Source: DASXTB01 sp036505615
Lineage (GTDB): Bacteria; Acidobacteriota; UBA6911; JACQSX01
Assembly (NCBI GenBank): GCA_036505615.1
Contig: DASXTB010000448.1
Coordinates: 1 to 14,112, forward strand
Direction of reading: 5' to 3'
DNA: 14,112 nt
Each line of letters starts with the position of its first letter. The stretch's first letter is position 1. A program made the translations under genes and the position numbers. The notes under the pieces were generated by a model that saw nothing but the letters and a program-made list of their open reading frames with translations, did not search any database and was not told the DNA's origin. Positions 1 to 6,819 of this stretch are shown piece after piece.

Positions 1-95
1 TCAGCAAGTCACCAGGTCAGGAACCACCGGTCTTCTGAGTTGTGGACCTGATGTCCGGTTCACTTGCTCACCGAATATGGATGACCAATGACTCA
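1..95. other. Flank of the transposase relic, no gene seen
   Basis: No coding signal is visible here. Short complementary words, AGCAAGT at 3-9 with ACTTGCT at 62-68 and CAGGTC at 13-18 with GACCTG at 46-51, could pair. They may be what is left of the insertion sequence end beyond the transposase stop. They are too short to prove that. Confidence 0.25.
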
Positions 96-482
96 TTATA
101 ACCGATGATGACTACCGTCCGGTCGTAAGTTGAACGAAGGAAGTTTGACTGCAAAATTTAGCTCCCCCTGTTTGTAGTTTGCTTCTGTAAGTGCCTAAAA
201 GAGCAGAATTCTTTCGAACACCGTGACGCTTAGAATTGGCAAAATTGTGTAGAGACTCAACTGCAGATTGTGACGCTTTTTGACGTTTGAAACTAGGACG
301 TAAACGGGTATAGCGATCCAGATTTGTGTTTTCACTACGTCCTCCGAAGTGCCGTCGGCGATGGTCAGGGCCTGGAGGAAGTTGTTGGTTAAGAAGACCA
401 GCTGGTTGTTAGTCTCGATACCAAGTAAGAAATACGTCGAAGCTTCTTCGGATAATATTTCGTGTGGCAGAAACTGTGCAGC
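96..482 (-). pseudogene. IS4-family transposase remnant (C-terminal part, decayed)
   Basis: Reading the minus strand in the frame of 482 down to 96 gives a recognisable C-terminal part of an IS4-family DDE transposase. It contains ETNNQLVFLTNNF, then VVKTQIWIAIPVYVLV, then KKRHNLQLSLYTILPILSV. The frame is closed upstream by TGA at 483-485, so the N-terminal two thirds are gone. From memory of intact relatives, LTNNF..LPALTIA should be followed by about 25 residues carrying the Y-(2)R-(3)E-(6)K signature and then by a GTSE..VKTQIW block. Here TIA is joined almost directly to DGTSED (junction near 357), so the catalytic glutamate region is missing. An amber codon at 195-197 sits where relatives have a glutamine (...LLQAL), after which the frame stays readable to TAA at 96-98. 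This is a dead relic. I could not delimit terminal inverted repeats or a target duplication with confidence. Confidence 0.8.
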
Positions 483-606
483 TCAATAGTTTGATCGCGG
501 CGATGGTGTGGCTCGTGGGGATCAACAGTGTGCGAAAACCGCAGAAGGCGCGACCTTTTCTCCCTTTCGGCATCCTGTTAGGATCAAGATAGAGAAAGGA
601 GTGCTT

Positions 607-1452
607 ATGTTTTACTTAAGATGGATCATTATTCTACTATTAGCAATTACTCTCACCCCAATATTGCTGGCCCAGAATGTAGCGCGAACTGAGGCGATTT
701 TTCCCTTATTCGTACGAGTGTCCATACCTATAGATCTGAATATCGCGCCGCAGTATGCGGATGCAGATGCGTTCCATTCAAGATTTGTCTTAATTAACCC
801 GAACCCGTCGGATGCACGCCTTAGCTTGCAAGTTTTCGATAGCAGCGGCCATGAGGTCGATCTTCGGCCATCTGGCATCAGTTTCGCGCTGGTGAAATCC
901 AACTCGTTCTTCGGGTTCTTCGGCGACACATTTCAACCTCCCTCCACAATAATTGTTGGGTGGGCGAAAATAACTTCGACACAGCCTCTTATCATTCAGG
1001 AGGAAATCTTCCACTCCCTGGACCAAGTTATCGCTTTCGGCAATCCACGCGAAACTGTGAAAGCTCGGGTCTTAAAGCAGGCGGCAAATCCTGTGCGTCG
1101 AGCAGCGGTGGAAGTAAGGGTGCTCGCTCCTGAATTTGGTGGAACAGCGGGGACCACTGGAATAAGCATTGTTTTTCCCAGTTCCTCACCGACCGCCTCA
1201 AACATCGGCACTCTTTCCCTTCGGAATCAGTTCGGCAAAAAGCTGGCGGAAAGACAAGTCACTATTGCTGCCAACAACCAAATATTTGGCGTGTTTACGG
1301 AGCTGTTTCCTGATGTTCCAGTTTCTGTCACTCGCGGCGGGGCCATCTTAGAACTCAATTTTGATCAGGAAGTATTTATTGCAGCAGTTAATTTCAGAAT
1401 CTCGAGACTGAAAGAAGAGATGGACGAACCCAATATCGGCACTATTCAGTGA
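607..1452 (+). CDS. Secreted beta-sandwich repeat protein, function unknown
   Basis: This is a 281-residue protein. The ATG at 607 is chosen because AAAGGAG lies 5 nt upstream and the first residues form a clean signal peptide: short basic start, hydrophobic core at residues 6-21, likely cleavage after LLAQ near residue 23. A longer in-frame start at 508 would bury that signal. The mature part looks all-beta and contains two similar modules, about 55-145 (RFVLINPNPSDARLSLQVFD...) and 180-266 (TGISIVF...GTLSLRNQFGKKLAERQVTI, then TELFPDVP, then AAVNFRIS). The second resembles the TGIAIVNP...ELFP...PVAA-type extracellular modules frequent in acidobacterial secreted proteins; that is recalled, not searched. 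There is no catalytic motif. It stands alone on the plus strand, next to an insertion-sequence relic and convergent with the glycan operon. A role at the cell surface is inferred from export only. Confidence 0.8.
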   Translation: MFYLRWIIILLLAITLTPILLAQNVARTEAIFPLFVRVSIPIDLNIAPQYADADAFHSRFVLINPNPSDARLSLQVFDSSGHEVDLRPSGISFALVKSNSFFGFFGDTFQPPSTIIVGWAKITSTQPLIIQEEIFHSLDQVIAFGNPRETVKARVLKQAANPVRRAAVEVRVLAPEFGGTAGTTGISIVFPSSSPTASNIGTLSLRNQFGKKLAERQVTIAANNQIFGVFTELFPDVPVSVTRGGAILELNFDQEVFIAAVNFRISRLKEEMDEPNIGTIQ

Positions 1453-1732
1453 CCTCAGCTGGGAAACATTTTCTAAGATCCCGCGCCCCCGCCCTGCATT
1501 ATGGGCGGGCGACAGATGGCCGAAGACTTGCCAAAATCCTCTCTGTCGCCCGTCCCGCCAGGCGGGACGGGCTTTCGAACATTTAACGATTTCACATTCC
1601 CAGGACTCCGCTGCCCTCCGCCCTGGCCACACGCTGACCGCCCACAGCAGGCTCTGGATTGGCCAACATGCCTGCTACGCCAGCTCGGTCGATACCTATC
1701 ATTGGAACAGAACTCGCCAGGAATAATGAGGA
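1453..1732. other. Convergent intergenic region
   Basis: The 280 nt between the secreted-protein stop and the last glycosyltransferase stop hold the palindrome cluster at 1488-1571. I see no gene in the remaining part, 1572-1732. The open frames that cross it are short, compositionally biased and lack recognisable motifs. Confidence 0.55.
1488..1571. repeat. Cluster of three GC-rich inverted repeats (REP-like / possible bidirectional terminator)
   Basis: Three dyads are packed together. CCCGCCC (1488-1494) pairs with GGGCGGG (1503-1509). GGGCGACAGA (1507-1516) pairs with TCTGTCGCCC (1542-1551). An 11-bp arm at 1549-1559 pairs perfectly with 1561-1571 around a central A. The last hairpin is followed on the plus strand by CTTTCG, so there is no real T-run. 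The cluster lies between two convergent transcription units, where it could stop transcription from either side. Its mixed, overlapping arms also resemble repetitive extragenic palindromes. Confidence 0.6.
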
Positions 1733-2593
1733 TCATTCACCTAGCCCCTGATAAAACCCTTCGCACCACCAGCCCACCCCTTTGGCGATCGACGGCGCCA
1801 GCGACCGCGCTTCAGCCAACCCGGAACCGCGAATGCATCGCCGCCATGTCTGGGAGAATCGATAGACATAAAGGAATGGTGCCGAGAGCCGGGAATTGCC
1901 GACTCCGGGCCGCAGTCCTTCACCTCTGGCTCTTCCCGACCAATAGCCGACGTGACGCAAGTGTTGCTCCGCAGCGTGCAGTCCGCAATCAGCGGGATGG
2001 AAGACCTTCAGCTGCCGATGCAGCGAAAACCGGCGCGACTTCAGCTTCATGTTGCGGTAATTGAAAAGCAGATCGTCTGCAGAGGCGAAGTTCTCGGGGA
2101 AGCCGCCTGTTTCCGCGAAAGCAGAGCGCAGCCAAATCATGTTGCAGGACGGAATGTTCCAAATCTCGCGCGGCAGACTGGCTGTGGAAAATTCACCGAA
2201 CTCGATCCAGTAACGTGCCAGTCCCCATCGGTTATGCGGATATCCCGGCTCTATGGGTCCGCCGGCTGCCACCGCCTGGCTGGGCAAGTCGTCGGCTGCT
2301 TTTCGCCACCCCTGCTGCACGACGATGTCCGCGTCGAGAAAAGCCACCCGCTCTCTTTGCGCGATCTGAAAGCCGCGGTTGCGCGCCGCCCCCGGCAAGA
2401 GCCTCTGCCCGTGCTGTTGCCAACGGATTTGGGGAAACAGCGCGCGCAGCGAGTCAGAAGAGGAATCGCTGGAGCTGTCAACGACAATTATTTCATCGCG
2501 GTTCCAATCCAGTTGTGCTTCCAGAGCCTTCAAGCAGCCGCGCAGGGTTGCTGCCGAATTGTAGGAAGGAATGACAACGGAAAGTGACGTCAT
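1733..2593 (-). CDS. Family 2 glycosyltransferase (sixth in operon)
   Basis: This is a 286-residue GT-A fold glycosyltransferase, expected to transfer a sugar from a nucleotide-activated donor at the cytoplasmic face. The N-terminal SVVIPSYNSAATL (5-17) and IIVVDSSSD (35-43) form the nucleotide-binding half. FLDADI (85-90) is the DxD-type metal site, and SADDLLFNYR (171-180) is the likely acceptor-side acidic motif. It differs from the EDVD-type neighbours: the second acidic motif is DD, and the ARNRGFQIA segment (70-78) is nearer to GT2 proteins of the polysaccharide type. It is the promoter-distal gene, starting 33 nt after the stop of the previous one, with only a weak purine stretch before the ATG. 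No membrane segment is evident. Donor and acceptor cannot be read from sequence. Confidence 0.88.
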   Translation of the reverse strand: MTSLSVVIPSYNSAATLRGCLKALEAQLDWNRDEIIVVDSSSDSSSDSLRALFPQIRWQQHGQRLLPGAARNRGFQIAQRERVAFLDADIVVQQGWRKAADDLPSQAVAAGGPIEPGYPHNRWGLARYWIEFGEFSTASLPREIWNIPSCNMIWLRSAFAETGGFPENFASADDLLFNYRNMKLKSRRFSLHRQLKVFHPADCGLHAAEQHLRHVGYWSGRARGEGLRPGVGNSRLSAPFLYVYRFSQTWRRCIRGSGLAEARSLAPSIAKGVGWWCEGFYQGLGE

Positions 2594-2626
2594 CTTTCAA
2601 TTCTCTGCTGTCAAAGGGCAAAAAAA

Positions 2627-3553
2627 CTAAGTGCTGATCCGATCCATCTTCTCCGCGTCGAGACTGGCTCGAAAACCTTCACGATATCCTCGCAGCCGAA
2701 GCCGAAATCCACTCCAGCGCAGAGTGACCAGGAAAAATATCAGGCTGGCGAAGGAACAGAGCATGAACTTGCACCACTGCGACACGGTTCCGTGTTTGCG
2801 TAGAAACAGCACCGCATTGCGGCGCACGTAAAAAGTTTTCACTGCCCGGCGTGCCTCTGGATCCGTTGCGTGGCCCCCGGCATGCCACACCTGCGCGTCA
2901 GGGACAAATAATACTGTCTTCCCCGTTTTTTTGATTCGGTAGGCTAAATCCACTTCCTCCAGGTACATGAAATAATCCGGGTCGAGCAGACCGACTTGCT
3001 GAGCCACAGCGCAGGAAGTCAGCAGCACGCAACCGAGCAGGGCGTCTACGTTTCGAGTGCGCTGGAACTGAGGCGCGTCCGGACTGTTTTCTCCCACCAT
3101 TCGGCAGATCACATGATTGAACAGAATCCTGCCCCAAGCAGCGTCAAGACGGCTTTTGTCATCCAGACGAAAGACTTTCGGTCCCACCAGTCCAGCCTGG
3201 GAATCCCAATTCCGTATCAAAGCTTCAACCGCTTTGGGATGTAGGATTACGTCATTATTCATCAGCAGCAGAAGCGAAGATCCCGTCCTGCAGGCTTGTT
3301 TGATCCCCAGATTCAGCGCCGCGCCATAGCCGAGGTTGCGTGCTGCCTGCAGCACCACGACATCGGGAAACAATTTCTGGATTTGGTCCCTGGAGTCATC
3401 GGAGGAATTGTTGTCCACCACCAGGATCAGGTTTGGAGGTAGCGAGCATTCCAACAGGCTGCGCACACACTCCAGAACAAGCTTGCCGCCATTGCGGTTG
3501 ACGATAATCGCGGCCAGCTTTTCATCCAACCCGCTTTGCTCGCGGGTTAGCAT
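2627..3553 (-). CDS. Family 2 glycosyltransferase, rhamnosyltransferase-like (fifth in operon)
   Basis: This is a 308-residue GT2 enzyme. The start is set at ATG 3553, because a GGA lies just upstream, the conserved fold begins directly after it (AAIIVNRNGG, 14-23), and the ATG overlaps the previous gene's TAA by 7 nt. The open frame runs 119 codons further upstream, but that part only mirrors the previous gene. Motifs are VVDNNSSDDS (45-54), LLLLMNNDV (94-102, DxD-type metal site) and YLEEVDLAYR (197-206, the EDVDL motif with Glu for Asp at its second position). A hydrophobic stretch at about 264-279 could anchor the protein to the inner membrane. The layout is like WbbL/rhamnosyltransferase-type GT2 enzymes, but the sugar is not determinable. 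Confidence 0.9.
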   Translation of the reverse strand: MLTREQSGLDEKLAAIIVNRNGGKLVLECVRSLLECSLPPNLILVVDNNSSDDSRDQIQKLFPDVVVLQAARNLGYGAALNLGIKQACRTGSSLLLLMNNDVILHPKAVEALIRNWDSQAGLVGPKVFRLDDKSRLDAAWGRILFNHVICRMVGENSPDAPQFQRTRNVDALLGCVLLTSCAVAQQVGLLDPDYFMYLEEVDLAYRIKKTGKTVLFVPDAQVWHAGGHATDPEARRAVKTFYVRRNAVLFLRKHGTVSQWCKFMLCSFASLIFFLVTLRWSGFRLRLRGYREGFRASLDAEKMDRIST

Positions 3554-4512
3554 TGTTCCAAAAGGCGCTGCAGATTCTGGAGCGGAATCTTGATAGAACT
3601 CTGGATCGCTCTCCGATCCGCCCGAATAAGAGATATATCCCAAAGGCCTCTGCAGAGTCCGCGGACGTACGACCCGGCGTATCCGGTCTTGAAGAGATGA
3701 AAGGCAAGGCTTTTCAAAAATCCCCAAAGAATAGGCACGCAATAGCGAAACAGTAGGGTCGTGGGGTAATTTTTCGCCAGCAGCAGAACTCGATTTCTGG
3801 TGATCCAGTAGGTGCGCGCAGGTGTCTGCGGATTGGACGCCCGGCCCGCCCGCCCAGGATCGGACTGGGCCTCCATGTGATAGACCACGGCGGAGGGAAC
3901 GTAATAGCATTCCACGCCTTGCAACTGGGCCCGCAGGCTTAAATCGACGTCTTCCAGATACATGAAGAATCTCTCATCGAACATTCCGACCTGCTCAAAG
4001 AAGACCCTCCGAAATGCGCAGGCGCCGCCACTGGCCCCCAAAACCTTCCTGGAAATCGAATAAGGAGCGCCGTCTTTTTGCGCCGATCCGATTTTGTACG
4101 GGATTCCTCCCCTGGTCAGGCAGTCTCCGGCTCCGTCCAGCAGGGTACGATCGTAATAATTGAGCATCTTGCACGCGCAAAAGAGGGCTTGAGGGTTCTT
4201 AGAAAAAAAATCGTGCAGCGTTTCGATCCAGTTATTCATGACCTCAGTATCGTTGTTTAGCAGCAGAACCAGATCTGAATCTGAGACTTCAATGCCGCGG
4301 TTGATGGCATATCCAAATCCGAAGTTTCTGGTGAGCCGCAGAATGAAGATGCCGGGATAACACCGCTGCGCCAGTTCTATCGATCGATCGCCGGAGTTGT
4401 TGTCTACCAGCACCACTTCATTGGGGCGCAAGGTTTGTTTCCGCAGCGCACCCAGACAGACGGGCAACAACTTTTCCCCATTCCAGTTGGGAATAATTAC
4501 GGAGACCTTCAT
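3547..4512 (-). CDS. Family 2 glycosyltransferase, rhamnosyltransferase-like (fourth in operon)
   Basis: This is a 321-residue GT2 enzyme. It shows SVIIPNWNGEKLL (4-16), VLVDNNSGDRS (34-44), FGFGYAINRGIE (64-75), LLLNNDTE (83-90, metal site), SGGACAFRR (161-169) and FFMYLEDVDLSLR (182-194), followed by the Tyr-His pair near 211-212. These are the full set of markers of the WbbL-like GT2 group. The C-terminal third is basic and hydrophobic (RVLLLAKNYP, WGFLKSLAFHLF), suggesting membrane association for a lipid-linked acceptor. It is the first gene after the long inverted repeat at 4521-4663. No Shine-Dalgarno sequence precedes its ATG, although this is the only gene in the operon not closely coupled to a predecessor. 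Donor sugar unknown. Confidence 0.9.
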   Translation of the reverse strand: MKVSVIIPNWNGEKLLPVCLGALRKQTLRPNEVVLVDNNSGDRSIELAQRCYPGIFILRLTRNFGFGYAINRGIEVSDSDLVLLLNNDTEVMNNWIETLHDFFSKNPQALFCACKMLNYYDRTLLDGAGDCLTRGGIPYKIGSAQKDGAPYSISRKVLGASGGACAFRRVFFEQVGMFDERFFMYLEDVDLSLRAQLQGVECYYVPSAVVYHMEAQSDPGRAGRASNPQTPARTYWITRNRVLLLAKNYPTTLLFRYCVPILWGFLKSLAFHLFKTGYAGSYVRGLCRGLWDISLIRADRRAIQSSIKIPLQNLQRLLEQC

Positions 4513-4520
4513 GGCTTGGT

Positions 4521-4663
4521 GATTGAAGGCACGAAACGAATCGATGAGGCCGCGAATGGACGCGAATGGACGCGAATTAAAAGATCAAATGGGTGCAAAT
4601 TAAATTTGCGTCCATTCGTGTCCATTCGCGGCCTCATCGATTCATTTCGCTGCCTCATCAATC
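4521..4663. repeat. Long inverted repeat between glycosyltransferase genes
   Basis: Arms 4538-4580 and 4600-4643 are complementary over about 40 of 43 positions, with two substitutions and one indel, around a 19-nt loop. A weaker continuation carries the pairing out to about 4521 and 4663. The left arm contains a tandem 10-mer, CGCGAATGGA twice and then partly again. The outer right arm includes the last codons and stop (4658-4660) of the upstream glycosyltransferase. There is no T-run after the stem, so it is not a standard intrinsic terminator. In RNA it would form a very stable hairpin inside the operon. It could be a MITE-like or REP-like insertion or an attenuator or processing site. Confidence 0.85.
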
Positions 4664-5563
4664 CCTCCCATGATCTGCCGAGTGCAGGCCGCGCAAGTAA
4701 TGGTAAGTCATAAGGTCCGGATAGAAGCGCGAAAAATCGAGCCCCGGGATGCGTTCCTCCAGCCCGCAAAGATGAGTCAAGAAATGAAGCGTGAGGCGGC
4801 GCGACGCAGACGGCATGGGCGCTCCGGCCCCCAGAAAGTTCCGCAGCTCCGGATGCTTTTTGTAAAAGTACGGCGCAAACCGGCCCACTCGAAACTGGCG
4901 CGCGCAGAACGATTGGAAAGTGGTGAAGTGAAGATGCTCGGCGAGCGCTTCGCGGCGGAAGATTATTTTACCGCCTTCCTTCTTGAGCCGGTAGCCATAT
5001 TCGGTGTCTTCCCAGCCTGCAGTCCCGAACGACTCATCGAACTTGCCGACACGCTCCATCAGGAGTCTGGAGAGTGAGATGTTGGAAGTGTAAAAAAAGT
5101 TGAAGGGCAAATCCATCGGGTCTCGGATGAGAGCATAACCGAACTGCCAGCCATGTTCGCCCAGATAGCGCATGAAGCGAGTCACGCGCAGCTCCGACGA
5201 CCATACCGTGTAACCCAGCACCGCCGCGTCATCGCCCGCCCTGTCGTGGCCCTGCTTGTGCTCAGCAATCAGCTGTGGAGAGGCGATGATGTCATCTCCC
5301 AGGAACAGGATAAAGTCCCCGGTTGCCTGGTTCATGCCCAAGTTACGGGCTGCGGCCGGTTTCTTGTTCTGCTGTCGCAAAAAACGGAAACGATACCTGT
5401 TGCTTTGCCACTGAGCGAGCAGTTGTGGTGTCCGGTCAGTCGATCCGTCATCCACAACCAGAACCTCAAACTCTTCAGGGGTTGTCTGATGTTCCAGCGC
5501 GGTGAGGCATTTGACAAGGATGCCGGCCCGGTTATAGGTCGGGATTATGACAGACCATGTCAT
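4658..5563 (-). CDS. Family 2 glycosyltransferase (third in operon)
   Basis: This is a 301-residue GT2 enzyme of a different subgroup from its EDVD-type neighbours. It has WSVIIPTYNRAGIL (3-16), VLVVDDGSTDRT (34-45), PAAARNLGMNQA (69-80), ILFLGDDI (85-92, metal site) and GWEDTEYGYRLKK (183-195), with LAEHLHFTT near 207-215. This arrangement (DDGSTD, then GDD, then WED) is typical of processive-like or galactosaminyl-type GT2 domains. No membrane helices are visible, so a soluble or peripheral enzyme is expected. The start at 5563 overlaps the upstream gene in an ATGA junction and has GGGAAG just before it. Its stop falls inside the outer arm of the long inverted repeat. Substrates cannot be inferred. 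Confidence 0.9.
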   Translation of the reverse strand: MTWSVIIPTYNRAGILVKCLTALEHQTTPEEFEVLVVDDGSTDRTPQLLAQWQSNRYRFRFLRQQNKKPAAARNLGMNQATGDFILFLGDDIIASPQLIAEHKQGHDRAGDDAAVLGYTVWSSELRVTRFMRYLGEHGWQFGYALIRDPMDLPFNFFYTSNISLSRLLMERVGKFDESFGTAGWEDTEYGYRLKKEGGKIIFRREALAEHLHFTTFQSFCARQFRVGRFAPYFYKKHPELRNFLGAGAPMPSASRRLTLHFLTHLCGLEERIPGLDFSRFYPDLMTYHYLRGLHSADHGRD

Positions 5564-6819
5564 CGGCTTCCCAGAATCTTCAGCCGATTCGCAAACTTGC
5601 GGACCCTTCCGGTTTTGGCTGGAGCGCTTCCGGCCCGGCGGCTCTGGCTCTTGAGAAGCGACAACTCGCGCCGCAACTGGTGCAGCTCGCGCCTCAGTTC
5701 CTTGTGGAAGGATTCCGTATGGCCGAAAGGAACCGCTCCCGGAAAGAATTTTTCAATGCCGAGCGCTTCAATCCATCCTGCTTCACTTTCCTCGTAACTG
5801 GAATCCTTGAAAATCCTGCGGAACGGGTCGCTGAAAAGAGCGGTAATCTCTTCATCGGATCGCTTGCGGCGCGCCTGCACCGCCTGCCGCTTCTTCATTA
5901 ATTGAGGCCATTGCTCTATGACGTCGTCCAGCGCGACCAGATGATTGATCGCGTCTTTCCACATCCACAGCGAAGCCGTGTCCTGGGGAATCTCCGAATC
6001 TTCCCAGAAATAAAAACTGCTCTTGTCGATACCTGAGAAGCGAACGGCGCGGCGAATCGCCTGAACGAAAGCGACGGGGACAATCCGCTGGAAAGCATCT
6101 TGCTGATAATTCTTGATGATGGTGAACATGGCGTTGCGATGCATCAGGTAGCGCTTCTTTTCTTCACGCGGGACGTCAAGCGTCGCGTGTCCGCGGTGAT
6201 AGGCGACCGATGCCGGCTCGAAAAACACTTCGTGCCCCTGCAGCCACAGGCGCCATCCCAGATCGACGTCTTCGTAGATGGCGAAATAATCCTCGTCGAA
6301 GCCTCCCGCCTCCAGGAACAGGTCGCGGCGAATAAACATGGACCCGCCGCAGGGAAAGAGGATCGGCCGGGGTTGCGAGATTCGCTCGGCGCTTTCCCCA
6401 ATTCCAACCTGGTCTGCAAATCCCAGATACTGCAATGACGCCCCGTCGAAGTCCACCTTGTCCCCGGACCAGTTCAGGATCCTGCTGGCGATGCAGCAGT
6501 GCCGATCCCCATGGCTGCTGGCGCTTTGGATCCATTCCGGCGAAGCCTTCATATCGTTGTTCAGAAAAGCGAGCCATTGCCCCTGCGCCTGTGCGGCGGC
6601 CCGATTAATTGCGCCGGCAAATCCGCAGTTCTGCTCCGCGGTGATGACGCGCACCCAGGGGAAGTTGCTGTGAACGTAGTCCGCTGAATGGTCCCGCGAT
6701 CCGTTGTCGAAAATGATTACTTCATCGGCGCGCTCGCTTTGTTCCTGAAGGGAGCGAAGACACGCCTCCAGATGCTTTCGACCGTTAAAATTGGGTATCA
6801 GAACGGATACGGATTTCAT
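5560..6819 (-). CDS. Family 2 glycosyltransferase with long C-terminal extension (second in operon)
   Basis: This 419-residue protein is about 100 residues longer than most of the other enzymes in this operon. The GT2 domain has SVLIPNFNGRKHL (5-17), IIFDNGSRDHS (35-45), FAGAINRAA (67-75), AFLNNDMK (84-91, metal site), CGGSMFIRR (157-165) and YEDVDLGWR (182-190). After about residue 300 comes a basic segment RQAVQARRKRSDEEI (311-325), which has a close counterpart in the neighbouring gene at 6816-7799. Then comes an acidic and aromatic part and a heptad-like helix at about 370-393 rich in Leu, Glu and Arg. The tail may mediate assembly with other enzymes; the methyltransferase of this operon also ends in such a helix. 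The ATGA overlaps at both ends show translational coupling. The sugar specificity is unknown. Confidence 0.9.
   Translation of the reverse strand: MKSVSVLIPNFNGRKHLEACLRSLQEQSERADEVIIFDNGSRDHSADYVHSNFPWVRVITAEQNCGFAGAINRAAAQAQGQWLAFLNNDMKASPEWIQSASSHGDRHCCIASRILNWSGDKVDFDGASLQYLGFADQVGIGESAERISQPRPILFPCGGSMFIRRDLFLEAGGFDEDYFAIYEDVDLGWRLWLQGHEVFFEPASVAYHRGHATLDVPREEKKRYLMHRNAMFTIIKNYQQDAFQRIVPVAFVQAIRRAVRFSGIDKSSFYFWEDSEIPQDTASLWMWKDAINHLVALDDVIEQWPQLMKKRQAVQARRKRSDEEITALFSDPFRRIFKDSSYEESEAGWIEALGIEKFFPGAVPFGHTESFHKELRRELHQLRRELSLLKSQSRRAGSAPAKTGRVRKFANRLKILGSR

Noticed and set aside
508..606. N-terminal extension of the secreted protein
   Set aside because: It would put 33 residues before a good signal peptide, and the Shine-Dalgarno AAAGGAG is placed for ATG 607.
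3554..3910. N-terminal extension of the fifth glycosyltransferase
   Set aside because: The extra 119 codons overlap the end of the preceding glycosyltransferase in another frame and carry no GT2 sequence. The fold starts right after ATG 3553.
4551..4577. Tandem CGCGAATGGA units as a possible CRISPR or direct-repeat array
   Set aside because: There are only about 2.7 copies with no spacers, and they are explained as part of the inverted-repeat arm.
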